A stretch of DNA of 64,000 bases from Streptomyces puniciscabiei (GTDB taxonomy: Bacteria; Actinomycetota; Actinomycetes; Streptomycetales; Streptomycetaceae). Shown here piece after piece: positions 60,942-64,000 of this stretch. Under the pieces are notes generated by a model. That model did no database searches. It saw only the letters and a list, made by a program, of their open reading frames with translations, and was not told the DNA's origin. The translations under genes and the position numbers were made by a program. The stretch spans positions 6,490,001 through 6,554,000 of the forward strand of contig NZ_VFNX01000001.1 of assembly GCF_006715785.1 (NCBI RefSeq), in the 5' to 3' direction. How positions within the stretch are numbered: the first letter of the stretch is position 1; each line of letters begins with the position of its first letter.

Positions 60942-61622
60942 GTGTCCGTGTGGCCCGCGTGGAAGGTGCGGGAGCAGGGCGACGCCACGTCCTGGTTCTA
61001 TGTGCGGCTCGCTTTCCCGGACGGCGCACGCGTCGACGCGCTGGCCGTCGTGCGCGAGGACTGCGTGTCCATCGAGGACGTCACGGCCGAACCGGCCCTG
61101 TCCCTCGCCGACCTCACGGTGCTCGCGGACTGGATCCAGGGGCCGCTGTTCGAGGCCTGCGGGGTGGCGGCGGAGCGGTCGTACGAGGGCGACGGCGAGG
61201 GCGGAAGCGTCGGCGACGGCCGGCCGGAGGCGCGGCACGAACCGGAGACCGCCGACCAGGACGAGCGCGAGGCGGAGAAGCCGGGCGAGGCGGAGTCCGC
61301 CGCGGAGGAACACGCGGAGCGGCCCACCGAGGATGCGGGCGACGGGCAGGCCGGCGACGAGAGGGCCCGCGACGAGAAGGCCGGCGACGAGTCGGCGAGC
61401 GCGTTCTGCGTGGGCCCGCGGCGCGCCCGGGCCGTCTGGCCGCGCGGCATCGAGGGCCGTCGGCTGGTCGCGCAGGAGTACCGCGCCGCACAGGAGGAGG
61501 GCGGCGACCCGGTGCTCGCCGTGATGAGCGCGACCGGACACAGTCGTCGCCGCGCCCTCAGACTGATCGCCCAGGCGCGCGACGCCGGTTTCCTGACCCC
61601 GCGTCACGTACGCCGCGACTGA
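60942..61622 (+). CDS. DUF6214 family protein
   Basis: 226 residues. An N-terminal block (VWPAWKVREQGDATSWFYVR, DGARVDALAVVREDCVSIED, LTVLADWIQGPLFEACG) and a C-terminal block (VWPRGIEGRRLVAQEYRAAQ, HSRRRALRLIAQARDAGFLT) are joined by a Glu/Asp/Ala-rich disordered linker of about 65 residues. The tail resembles a helix-turn-helix-like end. GGAGG at 60929 is 8 nt before GTG 60942; the GTG at 60888, just after a TACGTT -10-like box, would add 18 residues and be leaderless. Function unknown. Confidence 0.75.
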   Translation: MSVWPAWKVREQGDATSWFYVRLAFPDGARVDALAVVREDCVSIEDVTAEPALSLADLTVLADWIQGPLFEACGVAAERSYEGDGEGGSVGDGRPEARHEPETADQDEREAEKPGEAESAAEEHAERPTEDAGDGQAGDERARDEKAGDESASAFCVGPRRARAVWPRGIEGRRLVAQEYRAAQEEGGDPVLAVMSATGHSRRRALRLIAQARDAGFLTPRHVRRD

Positions 61623-61655
61623 GGCGGATCGCCGCCGTACCGCCCCACCTGTCCG

Positions 61656-62324
61656 TCACGCGCTGCTCGGGCGCTCCTCCGTGGCGAAGAACCGGGACAG
61701 ATCCCGCTCCCGCCCCTTCCTGCCCGTCTCGCTCTCCGGTGGCACCCCCGACTCCCAGTCGAGCCCGTAGCGCTGGAACAGTTCGGCCCGCAGCACCGGA
61801 ACGGGCATCGGCACCCCGGGGATCAGCGCCGCATACACGGCCCCCATCAACAGGGCCCGCAGCATCGGATAGTCGGCGGCGACGTCCTGGGAGCCGTACC
61901 GGTTGACGGTGTCGGTGAGCAGCTCCGCCAGCCGGCGCTGTTCCGGGCACGCCACGAACCCCTCGGCGTGGAGCAGCCCCGCCATGTGCTGGCGCATCAG
62001 CACCGGCCGGTCGTGGGCCAGGCCCAGGATCGCGTCGATGGCCCGGGCGAGGCGCTCCCGGCCGTCCTCGGTGCGCGGTTCCCGCTCCAGCGCCTCCTCC
62101 AGCGTGCGGTGCATCAGCCGGTGCACGGCGGACTGCACCAGCTGGCGCTTGCCGGGGAAGTAGTACGACACCAGTCCGCGCGCCGAACCGGCACGGTCCG
62201 CGATGTCGCCGAGCGTGGTGGCCTCGAAGCCGTGCTCGTCGACCAGTTCCACGGCGGCCTGCAACAGCCGCTCCCGGGAACGGCGCCGCAACTCTTCATT
62301 GACCGAGGCGCTGCGCGGGGACAT
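61656..62324 (-). CDS. TetR family transcriptional regulator
   Basis: 222 residues. The N-terminal TetR helix-turn-helix reads RSRERLLQAAVELVDEHGFE, then TTLGDIADRAGSARGLVSYY and FPGKRQLVQSAVHRLMH. The rest is a helical ligand-binding and dimer domain. AGGAG lies 7 nt before ATG 62324. A near-perfect 21-bp palindrome covers the promoter of its own gene, so autoregulation is likely. No divergent target is present, since the HAD gene to the right runs toward it on the same strand. Confidence 0.92.
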   Translation of the reverse strand: MSPRSASVNEELRRRSRERLLQAAVELVDEHGFEATTLGDIADRAGSARGLVSYYFPGKRQLVQSAVHRLMHRTLEEALEREPRTEDGRERLARAIDAILGLAHDRPVLMRQHMAGLLHAEGFVACPEQRRLAELLTDTVNRYGSQDVAADYPMLRALLMGAVYAALIPGVPMPVPVLRAELFQRYGLDWESGVPPESETGRKGRERDLSRFFATEERPSSA

Positions 62325-62338
62325 CCTGTAACTCCTGC

Positions 62339-62363
62339 GTTGACTGGCTGCCAGCCAACTATA
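62339..62363 (-). promoter_or_regulatory. tetR autoregulatory operator and -10
   Basis: GTTGACTGGC (62339-62348) and GCCAGCCAAC (62350-62359) match at 9 of 10 positions around a single T. TATAGT (62363-62358 on the minus strand) overlaps its edge as a -10 box. Confidence 0.7.
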
Positions 62364-62525
62364 CTCACCGCAGTGGGTACCGTCTTGCGCGGGCCCAGTC
62401 CAGGGCTGCCGTCCGTCTGGGGCGACGCGGGGGATCGTCTCAGGCGGACGGCGTGGCGGCGAGACCTTTTCCCGGGCGTCGCCGACCCTGTCGCCGCAGT
62501 GCCGCACCGAGGCCGGCCGCCGGGC

Positions 62526-63215
62526 TCAGCTCACCAGGTCCAGCACGGGCAGCAGCGCGTCGGGCCGGTCCGTCACCGGCAGGTGGTCGACGAAGTGCAC
62601 CCGGCAGCCGAGCGCGGCCGCGCCACCGTCGGCCTCCTTGCTGTCGCCCACCATCACCACCTGCCGCGGATCGGCGCCCAGCGCCGCACAGGCGACCGAG
62701 AACAGCCGCGGATCCGGCTTCTGCACGCCGTGCTCGTACGACAGGACGTACGCGTCCACGTACCGGTCGAGCCCGTGCTCGCGGAACACCGGGCGCAGAT
62801 TCCAGCCGATGTTGCTGACCACGCCCACGCCGATGCCGCGCTCGTGCAGCGTGCGCAGCACCTCGGGGGCGTCCGGGTACGGGGCCCAGGCGGCCGGGAC
62901 CTTGTGCCGTTCGTACAGCGCGTCGTGCAGCCCGGGGTCGGGCAGCGGAACCCGCCGGGACAGGCCCGTGTAGGCGGCCCGGTGCAGCTCCGCGCTCTCG
63001 TCCCGCACCGCCCAGACCCCGGCCAGGTCCGCGGGCAGCTCCACCGGATTCGCACCGCCCGGCAGCGCACCGGCCGCCTCCAAGGCACCTGCGGCCGCCT
63101 TCAGTTCGGGTTCGGGCAAAGTGTGCCCCGTCTCGGCCAGTACGGCGCGCAGCCAGGACTCGGTGGACTCGACGCGGAACAGCGTCCCGGAGAAGTCGAA
63201 CAACACGGCAGTCAT
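62526..63215 (-). CDS. HAD family hydrolase
   Basis: 229 residues. Motif I FDFSGTLFRVES (DxSGT in place of DxDGT), motif II VVSNIGW, motif III lysine in GVQKPDPRLF, motif IV VMVGDSKEADGG. The second aspartate of motif I is Ser, as in dehalogenase-like members and some other HADs; it may therefore be a dehalogenase-type or a phosphatase with altered acid/base chemistry. The ATG at 63215 starts the fold exactly. Upstream frame continues without a stop into the broken PAP2 gene. It is the first intact gene upstream of tetR. Confidence 0.85.
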   Translation of the reverse strand: MTAVLFDFSGTLFRVESTESWLRAVLAETGHTLPEPELKAAAGALEAAGALPGGANPVELPADLAGVWAVRDESAELHRAAYTGLSRRVPLPDPGLHDALYERHKVPAAWAPYPDAPEVLRTLHERGIGVGVVSNIGWNLRPVFREHGLDRYVDAYVLSYEHGVQKPDPRLFSVACAALGADPRQVVMVGDSKEADGGAAALGCRVHFVDHLPVTDRPDALLPVLDLVS

Positions 63216-63236
63216 GCACCCGACCCTATCCGGCCG

Positions 63237-63701
63237 GTGCTCGGCGGAGTCGGCGTGACCGGGCCGCGGCCACGCGTGGACGATCACGGCCAGGACCACC
63301 ACCAGCGCCCCGAACAGCCGGCCGCCCAGCGCCTCCGAGGGCCGGTGGAGACCCAGCCACACCCGGGTCACGCCCACCCTCACCACCGAGACCACCGCCA
63401 CCGCCACGGCCGTACACCACCGGACGCGGCCCCGCCGAAGCGGTGCGGCAGCCACAGCAGCAGGCCGCACACCATGGTGACCGTCATGGCGTGACCGGAC
63501 GGGAAGGCCGCGTAGCGGGCCCAGTCGACGGGATCCGGCCACACCGGCCGGGACCGGCCGACGGCGATCTCCACCGGCCGCTGCACGACCGCCGCCAGGG
63601 CCACGGTGACCGCCGGCCACAGCACCGTCCACCAGACGGCGTGCCGCCACACGAGCAGAGAGGTCGCCGTCCACGGTGAGCAGCGGGTACCGGCGGATCA
63701 C
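63237..63701 (-). pseudogene. PAP2-type phosphatase gene, broken by a deletion and frameshifts
   Basis: Starts as PLLTVDGDLSARV in one frame; near 63660 identity moves to a second frame (WRHAVWWTVLWPAVTVALAA, then VGRSRPVWPDPVDWARYAAF and PSGHAMTVTMVCGLLLWL). Near 63430 it returns to the first frame (AVAVVSVVRVGVTRVWLGLH, RPSEALGG). The PSGH and TR..H motifs are seen, but the Lys of the KX6RP motif is Glu and about 25 residues are missing after the first segment. No stop separates its last frame from the HAD gene. This is either a pseudogene or two sequencing errors plus a deletion. Confidence 0.75.
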
Positions 63702-63712
63702 GACCAGGGGCG

Positions 63713-64000
63713 TCAGCCGAGTGCCCGCAGGCCCGGAACCAGGGCCACCAGTACCGGGATCACCGGCGCCAGCGCCGCGAAGGCCGTCAGACGCAGCCGG
63801 TGCAGAACGGGGAGCCGGTCCGGGGGAGTGAGCAACCGGTGTACGCGCTGCGGCACATGGGCCTGGGGGGTGGGGCAGGGACCGAACACGCCCCGCTCCT
63901 CATTGAGTTCGAGCAGCGCCAGCGCCGTCGTGAGCCGGCCGAAGCGCCGGGAGGCCATGTCGTCGGCGGCCAGCTCGACCAGCCGGTGCATCTCGGCGCG
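63713..64000 (-). CDS. C-terminal part of an M56 (BlaR1-like) membrane metallopeptidase
   Basis: Cut by the right edge; the last 95 codons are present. The segment MHRLVELAADDMASRRFGR fits the third zinc-ligand helix (E..AD) of M48/M56 peptidases, followed by ALALLELNEERGVF and a C-terminal hydrophobic helix (LRLTAFAALAPVIPVLVALV). In Streptomyces these membrane peptidases are typically paired with a BlaI/MecI-type repressor outside this window. The stop is at 63713, 12 nt before the broken PAP2 start. Confidence 0.75.
   Translation of the reverse strand, partial: RAEMHRLVELAADDMASRRFGRLTTALALLELNEERGVFGPCPTPQAHVPQRVHRLLTPPDRLPVLHRLRLTAFAALAPVIPVLVALVPGLRALG

Overview
The window is chromosomal DNA of a Streptomyces-type actinomycete. 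Base composition is very GC-rich, GTG starts are common, and several starts look leaderless (a -10-like hexamer 6-8 nt before the codon). Many products belong to families typical of Streptomyces: SWIM zinc-finger protein, DUF5682, DUF5997, DUF6214, DUF6221, PaaX-AidB and a large CtpI-type ATPase. It looks like ordinary chromosome with patches of gene decay and repeat-rich spacers. I saw no phage, no insertion sequence, no CRISPR array and no rRNA or tRNA gene.

Layout. 1-3297: a two-gene ABC exporter whose two halves have lost complementary ATP-site motifs. 3550-7654: a secreted L,D-transpeptidase-like lipoprotein, a secreted PNGase A-like protein and a DctA dicarboxylate carrier. 7830-11173: a MarR regulator divergent from an ABC exporter with a shared operator, then an MltG-like protein. 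11186-14600: a flavoprotein monooxygenase, the wreck of a sulfonate (ssu) operon still preceded by an intact leader peptide gene, a YjbQ protein, and amidase and NB-ARC fragments. 14639-15430: a LuxR regulator. 15641-28783: a 13-kb five-gene operon read right to left (DUF4132-like, 1668-aa unknown protein, MoxR AAA+ ATPase, DUF5682+VWA fusion, SWIM protein). This is the best candidate for a poorly described system.

28978-41496: DUF5997 with a LysR-type effector-domain protein, an MFS pump, a HAD phosphatase, an Lrp regulator, a FUSC membrane protein, about 1 kb of repeats, a lactonase, a chelatase-like protein, a BadF-type sugar kinase overlapping ung, and a BNR-repeat protein. 41791-46654: a membrane protein, a receptor-type Ser/Thr kinase with a duplicated outside domain, and a HEAT-repeat protein. 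46822-49738: AidB-like acyl-CoA dehydrogenase divergent from PaaX, with DUF6221 coupled to it. 50544-55750: a membrane protein and a giant P-type ATPase whose N-terminal half looks like a dead copy of its C-terminal half. 55751-56356: tandem 121-bp repeats. 56357-64000: an OYE-family reductase divergent from an ArsR regulator, a nucleobase permease, a ferredoxin reductase-like protein, DUF6214, TetR, a HAD hydrolase, a broken PAP2 gene and a truncated M56 peptidase gene.

Regulation is readable in several divergent gaps. Palindromes sit between marR and its exporter, aidB and paaX, and OYE and arsR, and before the tetR gene. Start codons were chosen by ribosome-site spacing, overlap with the upstream gene and family length; alternatives are given where doubtful. 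All family names come from reading the protein sequences, without database searches.
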